This document shows positions 23,937 through 32,546 of a stretch of DNA of 62,867 bases, piece by piece (position 1 is the stretch's first letter; the number at the start of each line of letters is the position of its first letter). The stretch is taken from positions 1 to 62,867 of the forward strand of contig CADCHQ010000018.1 in assembly GCA_902801325.1 (NCBI GenBank), written 5' to 3'. A model generated the notes under the pieces. That model made no database searches and was not told the origin of the DNA. It worked only from the letters and a program-made list of their open reading frames with translations. A program made the position numbers and the translations under genes. This DNA is from an uncultured Bacteroidales bacterium. GTDB taxonomy: Bacteria; Bacteroidota; Bacteroidia; Bacteroidales; Bacteroidaceae.

Positions 23937-26291
23937 TTAGAATATAAGATTGACAAGCCAAGCGCAGAACCAGGCAATGACGCACTGGAGAACGACAACG
24001 AACAATGCCCAACGACCGCCCAGTTCACGACGGATGGTGGCGATAGCGGCCACACAAGGCGTGTAGAGCAGGCAGAAGACCAGCAAACCAAAGATGACAA
24101 CTGGCGAGAAGATGGTCGTCAGAACGGTGTCGCCAAACAGGGCACCCAGCGTGCTCACTACGGTCTCCTTAGCCATGAAGCCACTGACGAGAGCTGTCAC
24201 GATGCGCCAATCGCCCAAACCCAAAGGTTGGAAGATGGGAGCAACCACGCCTGCCACCTGAGCCAGCATGCTGTCGTGTGCGTTTTCCACCATCTGCAAA
24301 TGGAAGTCGAAGGTCTGCATGAACCATACCACGATGGAAGCCAGGAAGATGACCGTGAAAGCCCGTTGCAGGAAGTCCTTAGCCTTGTCCCAAAGCAGTC
24401 GGATGACATTCTTTGTAAGGGGCAAACGATAGTTGGGCAGTTCCATGACGAAAGGCACAGGTTCGCCCTTGAACATGGTCCGTTTCATGACCAGAGCCAC
24501 TAAGATGCCGACTACTACACCAATGACGTAGAGCGAAGCCATCACAAGTCCGGCTCTGCCCGGGAAGAAGGCTGCGGCAAAGAAGGCATAGATGGGAATC
24601 TTGGCTGTGCACGACATGAAGGGCGTGAGCAATATCGTCATGCGTCGGTCGCGTTCACTCGGCAGTGTTCGGCTTGCCATGATGCTGGGAACCGAACAGC
24701 CAAAACCGATGAGCAGAGGCACGATGCTTCGGCCTGACAACCCCAGTCGGCGCAGTATCTTGTCCATGACAAAGGCGATGCGAGCCATATAACCCGTGTC
24801 CTCGAGCATACTCAGGAAGAAGAACAGACATACGATGAGTGGCAGGAAGACCAGCACGGTACCCACGCCGTTATAGATGCCGTCGATGATGAGCGAATGC
24901 ACGGCAGGTGCAATATCCCAGCGTGTGAGTGCCTGATCGCTGACTTCCGTAAACCAGTCGATGCCGGCTTGGAACATGTCTTGCAACCATACGCCGAGAG
25001 AGGAGAAAGTGAGGTAGAACACTAGTCCCATGATGAGGATGAACGAAGGCAAGGCTGTCCACCGTCCTGTGAGTATGCGGTCGATGCGCTGACTACGACG
25101 TCTTTCTTTGCTTTCCCTAGGTTTCCTCACGGCTTGCTTGGTCACGCTTTCGATGAAGCGGAAGCGCATGTCGGCAATGGCGGCCTGACGGTCCATTCCG
25201 CGCTCTTCTTCCATCTGCACGATGATGTGTTCCAGTGTCTCGCGTTCGTTTTGGTCGAGGTGCAAAGCCTCCATCACGGTTTGGTCTCCTTCCACCAGTT
25301 TGCATGCGGCAAATCGCGCAGGAATGCGGGCTTGTAAGCAATGGTCCTCAGTCAGGTGCATGATGGCGTGCAGACAACGGTGCACAGCACCCCCGTGGTC
25401 TTCGGGATGACAGAAGTCTTGGCGCTGAGGCGGTTCCTGATAGCGTGCTACGTGCAAGGCATGGTTGACAAGTTCGTCCACACCCTCGTTCTTCATCGCC
25501 GAGATGGGAACAACGGGGATGCCTAACAGAGCCTCCATCTTGTTGATGCGGATGTTACCACCGTTGCCCTTCACCTCGTCCATCATGTTCAGTGCCAGCA
25601 CCATTGGAATGCCCAGTTCCATCAGTTGCAGTGTCAGGTAAAGGTTGCGTTCGATGTTCGTGGCGTCGGCAATGTTGATGATGGCCGTGGGATGCTCGTC
25701 GAGAATGTAACGTCGGCTCACCACTTCCTCGCTGGTGTAGGGCGACAGGCTATAGATACCCGGAAGGTCGATAACTTGAGCTTCGGGATGCCCTTTGATG
25801 GTTCCGTATTTGTGTTCCACCGTCACGCCGGGGAAGTTGCCCACGTGCTGGTTGGCTCCAGTAAGTTGGTTGAAGAGTGTCGTCTTACCGCAATTCTGGT
25901 TGCCGGCTAAGGCAAAAGTAATGCGTGTAGAGGAGGGTAGGGGCTTGGAATGAGCTTCGGGCGATTCGTCGTGGTATCGACCGCCTTCTCCCAAACCCGG
26001 GTGAGGCGTGTTGAAGATTGACGACTCCTTCTCAGCATCCTCATTCAGTTTCTTTATTTCCTCGTTTCCCACTTCCTCCACTTCTATCTTCTCGGCATCT
26101 GCAAGGCGAAGCGTCAGTTCGTAGTCGTGGATGCGTAGTTCCATGGGGTCGCCCATGGGGGCAAACTTCATCAGCGTCACCTCGGCTTCGGGTATCATAC
26201 CCATGTCCAGCAAGTGCTGGCGTAGGGCACCCTCTCCGCCCACTTTCGTAATGCGGCCTCTTTGTCCGATTTGCAATTCATTGAGTCTCAT
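23937..26291 (-). CDS. feoB: Ferrous iron transporter, FeoA-FeoB fusion
   Basis: The 784-aa protein has an N-terminal FeoA-like SH3 domain (about 1-75), a linker, a G domain (G1 GNQNCGKT, G3 DLPG, G4 NMMD) and a C-terminal membrane part with two Gate-type repeats. It imports Fe2+ across the inner membrane. FeoA-FeoB fusion is normal in Bacteroidetes. I place the start at the ATG at 26291; the longer frame begins with TTG inside the promoter. The linker residues about 93-106 (NTPHPGLGEGG) are encoded by a GC-rich palindromic repeat. A 22-bp array begins 93 bp upstream of the start. Confidence 0.95.
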   Translation of the reverse strand: MRLNELQIGQRGRITKVGGEGALRQHLLDMGMIPEAEVTLMKFAPMGDPMELRIHDYELTLRLADAEKIEVEEVGNEEIKKLNEDAEKESSIFNTPHPGLGEGGRYHDESPEAHSKPLPSSTRITFALAGNQNCGKTTLFNQLTGANQHVGNFPGVTVEHKYGTIKGHPEAQVIDLPGIYSLSPYTSEEVVSRRYILDEHPTAIINIADATNIERNLYLTLQLMELGIPMVLALNMMDEVKGNGGNIRINKMEALLGIPVVPISAMKNEGVDELVNHALHVARYQEPPQRQDFCHPEDHGGAVHRCLHAIMHLTEDHCLQARIPARFAACKLVEGDQTVMEALHLDQNERETLEHIIVQMEEERGMDRQAAIADMRFRFIESVTKQAVRKPRESKERRRSQRIDRILTGRWTALPSFILIMGLVFYLTFSSLGVWLQDMFQAGIDWFTEVSDQALTRWDIAPAVHSLIIDGIYNGVGTVLVFLPLIVCLFFFLSMLEDTGYMARIAFVMDKILRRLGLSGRSIVPLLIGFGCSVPSIMASRTLPSERDRRMTILLTPFMSCTAKIPIYAFFAAAFFPGRAGLVMASLYVIGVVVGILVALVMKRTMFKGEPVPFVMELPNYRLPLTKNVIRLLWDKAKDFLQRAFTVIFLASIVVWFMQTFDFHLQMVENAHDSMLAQVAGVVAPIFQPLGLGDWRIVTALVSGFMAKETVVSTLGALFGDTVLTTIFSPVVIFGLLVFCLLYTPCVAAIATIRRELGGRWALFVVVLQCVIAWFCAWLVNLIF
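25983..26016 (-). repeat. Palindromic element inside feoB linker
   Basis: On the plus strand this reads ccgccttctcccaaacccgg then gtgaggcgtgttgaag, an imperfect GC-rich palindrome. It translates on the minus strand to NTPHPGLGEGGR, located between the FeoA and G domains where an insertion would be tolerated. Confidence 0.65.
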
Positions 26292-26318
26292 TGCCTCGTC
26301 TTTTTTTATTTTACGCCA

Positions 26319-26326
26319 CAAAAATA
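26319..26326 (-). promoter_or_regulatory. -7 box TATTTTTG for feoAB
   Basis: Reverse complement of caaaaata, 28 bp upstream of the feoAB ATG and 58 bp from the edge of the 22-bp array. Confidence 0.45.
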
Positions 26327-26383
26327 CGGCTTTTTCCTCACTTGGGCAATAATCAAAAGTGAGTATTTGTCATATTACTTCCC

Positions 26384-27196
26384 CGTCCACATCTAGGACT
26401 CTCTGAAACAAGACCTCATATCCCCCTTCGGAAAGTATAGTCCTATCAGGGATAGTGCTTCAAATTCCCCGTCGGAATGTATAGTTCTATTAGGGAAATT
26501 GTTTCAGACCCTCCGTCGGAATGTATAGTCCTATCCGGGACATTGCTTCAGTCCCTCCGTCGGAAAGTATAGTTCTATCAGGGATAGTGCTTCAGATTCC
26601 CCGTCGGAATGCCTAAGGTCCAAAGTCCGAAGACCTAAGGATCACTTTCCGAACGCCTTATGTTTTCAGAGATTTTACTTAAGACTCTCCCTCCGAACGC
26701 CTATTGTCTTCCGATATAACACCTAAGTACCCTTCCGTAAAGACTTAAGTCTTGCATCCGAGAGACCTAGGTCTTTCATCCACTTCGCCTAAGCGATCCC
26801 GCTCAGGTGCCCTTATGATTTACTTCGATGCCAAGGTTTCTCCCTCCGAACACCTATTGTCTTTAGAAATTTTACCTAAGGCCCTCCCTCCAAATGCCTA
26901 ATGCCTTCCGATATCACGCCTAATGCCTTCCGATATAACGTCTATTGCTTTTCGACAAAACGCCTATGTCTTCTTCCATAAAGACGTACATCTTACAGCC
27001 AAAAGATGTACGTCTTGCAAATGAAAGATGTACGTCTTATAGGTAAAAGATGTACGTCTTTCACAAAAAAGACCTAAGTATTATGTAGAAAACGTCTAAG
27101 GCTTATAGTGAAAGGTATATTAGGATATTGCCTTGGCTTATACAAGCAAGCGTCCAAGGTTGTATATATCATCGAAAATTTACTTGAAATAAAACG
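26384..27196. repeat. 22-bp array C (37 units, 813 bp)
   Basis: No gene lies in 26292-27293. Reading in 22-bp steps from 26384 keeps register for 37 units; the only slip is one 21-bp unit at 26824-26844. Each unit has an A-rich left side, a core at offsets 8-15 that is often a dyad (ACCTAAGG, ACCTAGGT, ACTTAAGT, ATGTACGT) and a pyrimidine-rich right side beginning ctt. Units 3-10 form a 44-bp higher-order repeat (26428, 26472, 26516, 26560). Units at 26999, 27021 and 27043 are almost identical (AAAGATGTACGTCTT), and 26977 is the same core inverted. Elsewhere the units are strongly diverged, yet spacing is kept. It lies between the feoAB promoter and the end of the NUDIX gene. Confidence 0.92.
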
Positions 27197-27203
27197 AAAA
27201 AAC

Positions 27204-27241
27204 TTCCTCGTCCCAAACGCAAACCTAGGGCAAATGTCGGT
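27204..27241 (-). pseudogene. Possible shard of the TlpA-like gene
   Basis: ttcctcgtcccaaacgcaaa and the following bases resemble 28674-28708 in the thioredoxin-fold gene with few mismatches. On the minus strand it would encode VCVWDEE preceded by a stop where the parent has Trp. It is short, so chance or a shared repeat cannot be excluded. Confidence 0.35.
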
Positions 27242-27293
27242 GACGTTGCATTATATTTGACTGGGAGATTGCCGCGAGATACCTCTCCTTATA

Positions 27294-27791
27294 TTATTTG
27301 AAAAATCTTTGGAATTCGCTTTCAAAGTTAGGAGTGAGGACGTCTTTTCCAATGGCTTCACGAATCTCTTGCAGTGTCCAGAAACGTCCACTTTCCAGTT
27401 CTGTTGATGACGGGCAGATAGGACCATCGTAAGAACATCTATGAACGTAAACAAGTTCGCGCTCAATATCACTCTCGAATACATATTTCGAGAGAAACTC
27501 CGGATGGAAGGTGGATATACCCAGTTCCTCTTTTACTTCGCGAAGCAGAGCTTCTTCCGGAGATTCTCCGTAGTCGATGTGTCCGCCAACTGCGGTATCC
27601 CACTTTCCAGGTTGTATATCCTTCCATTCAGGGCGTTTCTGCAGGTACACTTCTCCAGCAGAGTTGAAGATATGCATGTGAACCACGGGATGCAGTAATT
27701 TAGAACCGCTGTGACACTCGCCACGAGTAGCACAGCCAATGACGGTTCCACTTTCATCAACAATGGGGAATATCTCCTTTTGATTATCCAT
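27294..27791 (-). CDS. NUDIX hydrolase
   Basis: The product (165 aa) has a full Nudix box GGHIDYGESPEEALLREVKE followed by ELGI, fitting Gx5Ex7REUxEExGU. The fold around it (FPIVDESGTVIG..., HIFNSAGEVYLQKR) resembles isopentenyl-diphosphate isomerase-like and related NUDIX proteins of Bacteroidales; the substrate is unknown. The ATG at 27791 shares its A with the TGA of the upstream gene (TGATG), so translation is coupled. It is the last gene of a four-gene operon. Confidence 0.88.
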   Translation of the reverse strand: MDNQKEIFPIVDESGTVIGCATRGECHSGSKLLHPVVHMHIFNSAGEVYLQKRPEWKDIQPGKWDTAVGGHIDYGESPEEALLREVKEELGISTFHPEFLSKYVFESDIERELVYVHRCSYDGPICPSSTELESGRFWTLQEIREAIGKDVLTPNFESEFQRFFK

Positions 27792-28096
27792 CAATAATAT
27801 TCGATTTTCAGTTCATCACTCACGATAAAATCCTCGTGGAAGTCATCATCGTATGTATATATGATGCGAAGTCCCCGAAGCTGTTCCGGCACTTTCAGCA
27901 TTTCAAGCAGGTGCCAACGAGGCCGTCCGAAGTCGTACGATTTTCTGTCAAGGATTAGTCGGTTCGAAGTCCAGTCAAACTGGTAATATCCGCCACCGAT
28001 GCATACATCATCACCAATCAGTAAGTCCTCATGTCGCTTGACCATGCCCATGCGGAAGTATCCATCCATAGTGATGATGAATTTAGGGGCTTCCAT
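27791..28096 (-). CDS. Conserved-looking hypothetical protein, 101 aa
   Basis: I do not recognise this family. The protein is compact, without signal peptide or membrane segment, rich in aromatic and acidic residues, with a GGGYYQFDW segment (near 34-42) and a YDDDFHEDF segment near the C-terminus. It starts 7 bp after the FKBP gene and is translationally coupled to the NUDIX gene, so it is a real gene. A cytoplasmic partner of the NUDIX enzyme is possible but unsupported. Confidence 0.7.
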   Translation of the reverse strand: MEAPKFIITMDGYFRMGMVKRHEDLLIGDDVCIGGGYYQFDWTSNRLILDRKSYDFGRPRWHLLEMLKVPEQLRGLRIIYTYDDDFHEDFIVSDELKIEYY

Positions 28097-28103
28097 GGGG
28101 TCG

Positions 28104-28502
28104 TTATGCTATACTGATAAGTTCAATTTCAAAGATGAGTGTCGAGCCGCCAGGGATGCCTGGTTGGGAAAATCTGCCATACCCCATTTCAGCTGGTATA
28201 TAAACTTCCCATTTGTCGCCAATGTGCATTTCCTGAAGGGCGATAATCCAGCCTTCGATAAGATCGCGGAGGCGGCAAGCCAGTGGTGCGCCACCACGAC
28301 TGCTGTCAAATACTTTGCCATTGATAGTTCGCCCAGAATAGTGGGCGGTGATGATGTTGCTTGGTGTGGGCTTTGCACTATCTTTGTTGCCTTCGTTCAA
28401 TACCTTGTAATATATGCCTTTGGGCAAAGCTTTCACACCTTCTGCTTTGGCTCTCGCCTCCAGCCAGCTCTTGTTCGTTTGTATGTAATCTCTGTTTGAC
28501 AT
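28104..28502 (-). CDS. FKBP-type peptidyl-prolyl cis-trans isomerase
   Basis: Start at 28502 (MSNRDYIQTNK), since the longer frame extends into the upstream gene. The 132-aa product has an FKBP domain: AHYSGRTINGKVFDSS, EGWIIALQEMHIGDKWEVYI, GYG...IPGGSTLIFEIEL. The active-site aromatic pattern is mostly kept (Y, F, D, W, Y, F). There is no export signal, unlike many Bacteroidales FKBPs, so it is probably cytoplasmic. It follows the thioredoxin-fold gene by 32 bp. Confidence 0.9.
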   Translation of the reverse strand: MSNRDYIQTNKSWLEARAKAEGVKALPKGIYYKVLNEGNKDSAKPTPSNIITAHYSGRTINGKVFDSSRGGAPLACRLRDLIEGWIIALQEMHIGDKWEVYIPAEMGYGRFSQPGIPGGSTLIFEIELISIA

Positions 28503-28534
28503 TTGATTCTGATTTATGCTGTCTGCTCCTGTGA

Positions 28535-29683
28535 TTAAAGCAGCCGCTGGATTTCCTTCTCCAAATCGTCCATGAGTTCCATGCGACCTACGAGTTCGGG
28601 CTTGCGGTTGATGAGGAACCAAGTGGGAACGGACTGCAGATTGTAGAGCTGGACAATGTCGTGTGCAAGGCCTTCCTCGTCCCAAACACAAACCCAAGGC
28701 AGTTGTTCGGACATCGTTTTCCAGTAGTGCTCGCTCTTGTCGAAACTGACTTGATAGATCTCGAAACCACGCTCATGATACTTGTTATAAAGTTCGCGTA
28801 AGGCCAGTGTGCGCTCTTGCGAACCCTTCATATCGTAGACGGTGAAGTCGAGTAGTACGACGTTTCCCTTCAGTTCCGACAGTCGGCGTTCGCGACCCGT
28901 CTTGTCGGGGAAACCCATGTCGATGATGCCCGTCTCGGAAACCTTCTCGTCGTCCATGTTGATTTCCAACACACGCCGACGCGTATTCTTATGTCCTTGC
29001 AGAGCGATGTTTTGCAGATTCAGGGTACGGGGTGCTTGAGGGTAGAGAATCTCCCACGAGTTGGCGAGAGCCGTAAACCAGGTGATGTCCGACTGGTCGT
29101 TGACGGGGTTGAACACCATTTGTCCGCCCACTTCCTGGAACATGGCGTAGTACGACGAAGCCTCTCCATAGCGGTTCTGAATGAAATTCAGTTTGACGTC
29201 GGTCTTGTAGGCATCGATGAGAGCACCTATCTGTTCGTCGCGTTCGGCAAGGGTGAGGTCGCGGTCTTCTGCAACCTTACGAACTCGTTGGGTTAGGGTG
29301 TCAAGCTTCAGCGCCAGCATGCGAATGGTGTCGCAATTGCCGCTTCCACTTACTTGATAACCGAGTCCCATCTGTGGCAAGGAGGCTTTGACGCTAACGG
29401 TCTCGGTGGAGTCGATGCTCAGATTAATGATTTGTCCGCCTATGCGCAAGCGATAGAATTCGGGATTCTCAGGACGAGGTCCATGAAGACAAAAATCGCC
29501 CATTTCATCGAGCTTTATTGAGTCTAACTGCACCACTCCGTCGCCCAGTGTCAGGTGTTCGAGGTAGAGCATGGTGTCCTTGGCCTCAGTGATTTGACCT
29601 TCGATGGTGAACTGAGGACCTTTCTGCTTGCAGGCGATGACAAACAGGGGTAGGAGAGCGATAAGAATTATCTTTTTCATCAT
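28535..29683 (-). CDS. TlpA/AhpC-type thioredoxin-fold lipoprotein lacking CxxC
   Basis: The product (382 aa) has a lipobox (FVIAC, Cys18), an N-terminal DUF4369-like beta domain (about 25-120), a helical middle and a C-terminal thioredoxin-like domain. Where TlpA/ResA proteins have WCGPC, this one reads DFTVYDMKGSQE, so both redox cysteines are missing, while the cis-Pro loop SVPTWFLI remains. It therefore probably binds rather than reduces disulfides. The promoter box TATCTTTG lies at 29703-29710. First gene of the operon with FKBP, unknown and NUDIX. Confidence 0.85.
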   Translation of the reverse strand: MMKKIILIALLPLFVIACKQKGPQFTIEGQITEAKDTMLYLEHLTLGDGVVQLDSIKLDEMGDFCLHGPRPENPEFYRLRIGGQIINLSIDSTETVSVKASLPQMGLGYQVSGSGNCDTIRMLALKLDTLTQRVRKVAEDRDLTLAERDEQIGALIDAYKTDVKLNFIQNRYGEASSYYAMFQEVGGQMVFNPVNDQSDITWFTALANSWEILYPQAPRTLNLQNIALQGHKNTRRRVLEINMDDEKVSETGIIDMGFPDKTGRERRLSELKGNVVLLDFTVYDMKGSQERTLALRELYNKYHERGFEIYQVSFDKSEHYWKTMSEQLPWVCVWDEEGLAHDIVQLYNLQSVPTWFLINRKPELVGRMELMDDLEKEIQRLL

Positions 29684-29702
29684 TGTTCGGTTTATTTGCC
29701 TG

Positions 29703-29710
29703 CAAAGATA
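29703..29710 (-). promoter_or_regulatory. -7 box TATCTTTG for the TlpA-like operon
   Basis: Reverse complement of caaagata, 20 bp from the start codon. Confidence 0.6.
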
Positions 29711-29802
29711 AGGATTTTTCTTAACTCTTAATTCCTAATCCTTAATTTATTCGTCCCTTTACCTTCGTTTTAGATACTTTCGCTCGGAAAACCACAAATA
29801 AA

Positions 29803-29834
29803 TTTGCGTTTTCGCTCGCTTATTTGTATCTTTG
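29803..29834 (+). promoter_or_regulatory. Promoter for pnp
   Basis: TTTG at 29803-29806, 20-bp spacer, TATCTTTG at 29827-29834; ATG at 29889. Confidence 0.7.
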
Positions 29835-29888
29835 CGCGACTTTTCGTGTGAAGAGTCATATTTTTATACATTTTATACACAATTTTAG

Positions 29889-32213
29889 ATGAACGTTATT
29901 ACAAAGACAGTCGAGTTGCCTGATGGTAGAACTATCAGCATCGAGACCGGGAAACTGGCGAAACAAGCCGATGGTTCCGTTGTCGTTCGCATGAACAACA
30001 CCGTGCTCCTGGCCACTGTATGCGCCGCCAAAGATGCCGTTCCCGGAACAGATTTCATGCCCTTGCAGGTAGAGTACAGAGAGAAGTATTCCGCAGCCGG
30101 ACGCTTTCCGGGCGGTTTCACGAAGCGCGAGGGTAAAGCTAACGACGACGAGATTCTGACTTGCCGTCTTGTTGACCGCGCACTGCGGCCCCTCTTCCCC
30201 AGCAACTATCATGCTGAGGTTTATGTGAATGTGATTCTTTTCTCCGCCGATGGCGTGGATATGCCCGATGCACTGGCCGGTCTTGCCGCCTCTGCCGCTC
30301 TGGCTGTCAGCGACATACCCTTCGAGGGTCCCATCTCCGAAGTTCGCGTGGCTCGCATCGATGGCGAGTACGTTATCAACCCCACCTTCGAGCAACTGAA
30401 GCAGGCCGACATGGACCTCATGGTCGGTGCTACTGAGGAAAACATCATGATGGTGGAAGGTGAAATGAAGGAAGTATCGGAGCAGGATCTGCTCGGAGCC
30501 CTGAAGGCTGCTCATGAGGCCATCAAGCCCATGTGCCGTCTGCAAAAGGAACTTTCAAAGGAACTCGGTACCGACGTGAAGCGCGAGTACTGCCACGAGG
30601 TTAACGACGAAGAACTGCGTGAGCAGGTAAAGAACGAGTGTTACCAGCCCGCCTACGACGTGACGAAGCAGGGTCTGGAGAAGCACGCCCGCGCCGAAGC
30701 CTTCGAAAAGATTCGTGAAGACTTCAAAGTGCGCTACGCTGAGGCTCACGCCGACATGACACCCGAGGAACTGGAGGAGAAGAACACCCTCATCGACCGC
30801 TATTACCACGACGTGGAGCGCGACGCCATGCGCCGCTGCGTGCTGGACGAGGGCATCCGCCTCGACGGCCGCAAGACCACCGACATCCGTCCCATCTGGT
30901 GCGAGGCCGGTCCTCTGCCCATCCCTCACGGAAGTGCTATCTTCACCCGTGGCGAGACCCAGTCACTGGCTACGACCACCCTGGGCACCAAACTCGATGA
31001 GAAGATGGTTGACGATGTGCTCGACAAGAGCTACATGCGCTTCCTCCTTCACTACAACTTCCCTCCCTTCTCAACTGGTGAGGCCAAAGCTCAGCGCGGC
31101 GTAGGTCGTCGTGAGATTGGTCACGGCCATCTGGCTTGGCGTGGTCTGAAGGGTCAGATTCCCGAGGACTATCCTTACACCATCCGCGTGGTGAGCGATA
31201 TTCTGGAGTCGAACGGCAGCAGCTCCATGGCTACCGTCTGCGCAGGCTGCCTCAGCCTGATGGACGCTGGTGTGCCCCTCAAGGCACCCGTAAGCGGTAT
31301 TGCTATGGGTCTTATCAAGAACCCCGGCGAAGACAAGTATGCTGTGCTTTCCGATATCCTTGGTGACGAGGACCACCTGGGCGATATGGACTTCAAGACC
31401 ACGGGTACTCCCAAGGGCTTAACCGCTACCCAGATGGATATCAAGTGTGACGGTCTGTCGTACGAGATTCTGGAGAAGGCTCTTATGCAGGCTAAGGCTG
31501 GTCGTGAGCACATCCTCAACGAGATGCTGAAGACCCTGCCTGCACCACGTCCCGAACTGAAGCCTCATGTTCCTCGCATCGAACAACTGATTATCCCGAA
31601 GGAATTCATCGGTGCTGTCATTGGCCCGGGTGGAAAGATCATTCAGGGTATGCAGGAAGAGACAGGTGCCGTTATCACCATCGACGAAGAAGACGGTGTA
31701 GGCAAGGTGCAGGTAAGTGCCGCCAACAAGGAGAGCATTGATGCCGCACTGGCTAAGATTCGTGCCATCGTTGCCATCCCCGAGGTGGGAGAGGTTTACG
31801 AAGGTGAGGTTCGCAGCATCATGCCTTACGGTGCTTTCGTAGAGTTCATGCCTGGTAAGGACGGTCTGCTCCACATCAGCGAAATCGACTGGAAGCGTCT
31901 GGAGACCGTTGAAGAAGCCGGTATCAAGGAAGGCGACAAGATTCAGGTTAAACTCATCGACATCGACGAGAAGACAGGCAAGTTCAAGCTCAGTCGTCGT
32001 GTCCTGATGGAGAAGCCTGAAGGTTACGTTGAGCGTGAGCGTCGTCCCCGTCCCGAGCGTGGTGAGCGCGGAGAACGCGGCGAACGTCGTGATCGTGGAG
32101 AGCGTCGTGAACGTGGAGAACGCCACGAACGTCATGAGCGTCGTCCCCGTCCTGAAGGCGAAGGAAATCACGAACCAAGGGAACCTCGTACTGAACAGAA
32201 CAACGAGGAATAA
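29889..32213 (+). CDS. pnp: Polyribonucleotide nucleotidyltransferase
   Basis: PNPase degrades RNA 3' to 5' by phosphorolysis. The 774-aa product has two RNase PH domains with the alpha-helical domain between, a KH domain ([20 protein letters not shown], GxxG present) and an S1 domain ([18 protein letters not shown]). The C-terminal 60 residues are a low-complexity tail of repeated ERGER/ERRER units, very basic and acidic, likely RNA-binding and disordered; the encoding DNA is itself repetitive (32030-32160). Length is otherwise typical. Transcription ends at a strong terminator. Confidence 0.97.
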   Translation: MNVITKTVELPDGRTISIETGKLAKQADGSVVVRMNNTVLLATVCAAKDAVPGTDFMPLQVEYREKYSAAGRFPGGFTKREGKANDDEILTCRLVDRALRPLFPSNYHAEVYVNVILFSADGVDMPDALAGLAASAALAVSDIPFEGPISEVRVARIDGEYVINPTFEQLKQADMDLMVGATEENIMMVEGEMKEVSEQDLLGALKAAHEAIKPMCRLQKELSKELGTDVKREYCHEVNDEELREQVKNECYQPAYDVTKQGLEKHARAEAFEKIREDFKVRYAEAHADMTPEELEEKNTLIDRYYHDVERDAMRRCVLDEGIRLDGRKTTDIRPIWCEAGPLPIPHGSAIFTRGETQSLATTTLGTKLDEKMVDDVLDKSYMRFLLHYNFPPFSTGEAKAQRGVGRREIGHGHLAWRGLKGQIPEDYPYTIRVVSDILESNGSSSMATVCAGCLSLMDAGVPLKAPVSGIAMGLIKNPGEDKYAVLSDILGDEDHLGDMDFKTTGTPKGLTATQMDIKCDGLSYEILEKALMQAKAGREHILNEMLKTLPAPRPELKPHVPRIEQLIIPKEFIGAVIGPGGKIIQGMQEETGAVITIDEEDGVGKVQVSAANKESIDAALAKIRAIVAIPEVGEVYEGEVRSIMPYGAFVEFMPGKDGLLHISEIDWKRLETVEEAGIKEGDKIQVKLIDIDEKTGKFKLSRRVLMEKPEGYVERERRPRPERGERGERGERRDRGERRERGERHERHERRPRPEGEGNHEPREPRTEQNNEE

Positions 32214-32243
32214 TCCCCCGGTTCTTAACGGTCAATAAAGCAA

Positions 32244-32284
32244 CGAGGCTGTGTCAAAATAACTTGATACAGCCTCGCTTTTTT
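32244..32284 (+). terminator. Terminator after pnp
   Basis: cgaggctgtgtcaa pairs with ttgatacagcctcg around a short loop, followed by cttttttat. Confidence 0.9.
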
Positions 32285-32357
32285 ATGCCAACTGCTTAAC
32301 CATTACCTTCCTTTTTATACCTTTTTATATAATTATTAGAAAATAACTATAAAATAA

Positions 32358-32389
32358 TTTGGTTTATATTATAAACTTATTTAACTTTG
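32358..32389 (+). promoter_or_regulatory. Promoter for the membrane protein/wHTH pair
   Basis: TTTG at 32358-32361, 20-bp spacer, TAACTTTG at 32382-32389. Confidence 0.65.
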
Positions 32390-32546
32390 CATCGTGGTTC
32401 GAAACACAACTGCCCGATTTGTCCTTTCTCCAGGAGGATGAGGAGGGCAAAGAGAACAAAAACACGATTAACCAATTCGGGGTGGGGCAGTGACCTCATA
32501 CCATACAGGTTACGGCCTGCCTCGTCCCACAAAAAGAAACAAAACA
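32390..32546 (+). promoter_or_regulatory. Structured 5' leader of unknown type
   Basis: The mRNA leader of about 150 nt can fold into two hairpins. The first pairs tttgtcct with agggcaaa (about 32417-32453). The second has three stacked segments: gtggg with cccac, gcag with ctgc, and tgacct with aggtta (about 32484-32530). I recognise no known riboswitch family. Confidence 0.4.

Noticed and set aside
26384..27196. CRISPR array
   Set aside because: There are no identical repeats separated by unique spacers of about 30 bp; units are contiguous, diverged and 22 bp long, and no cas gene is near.
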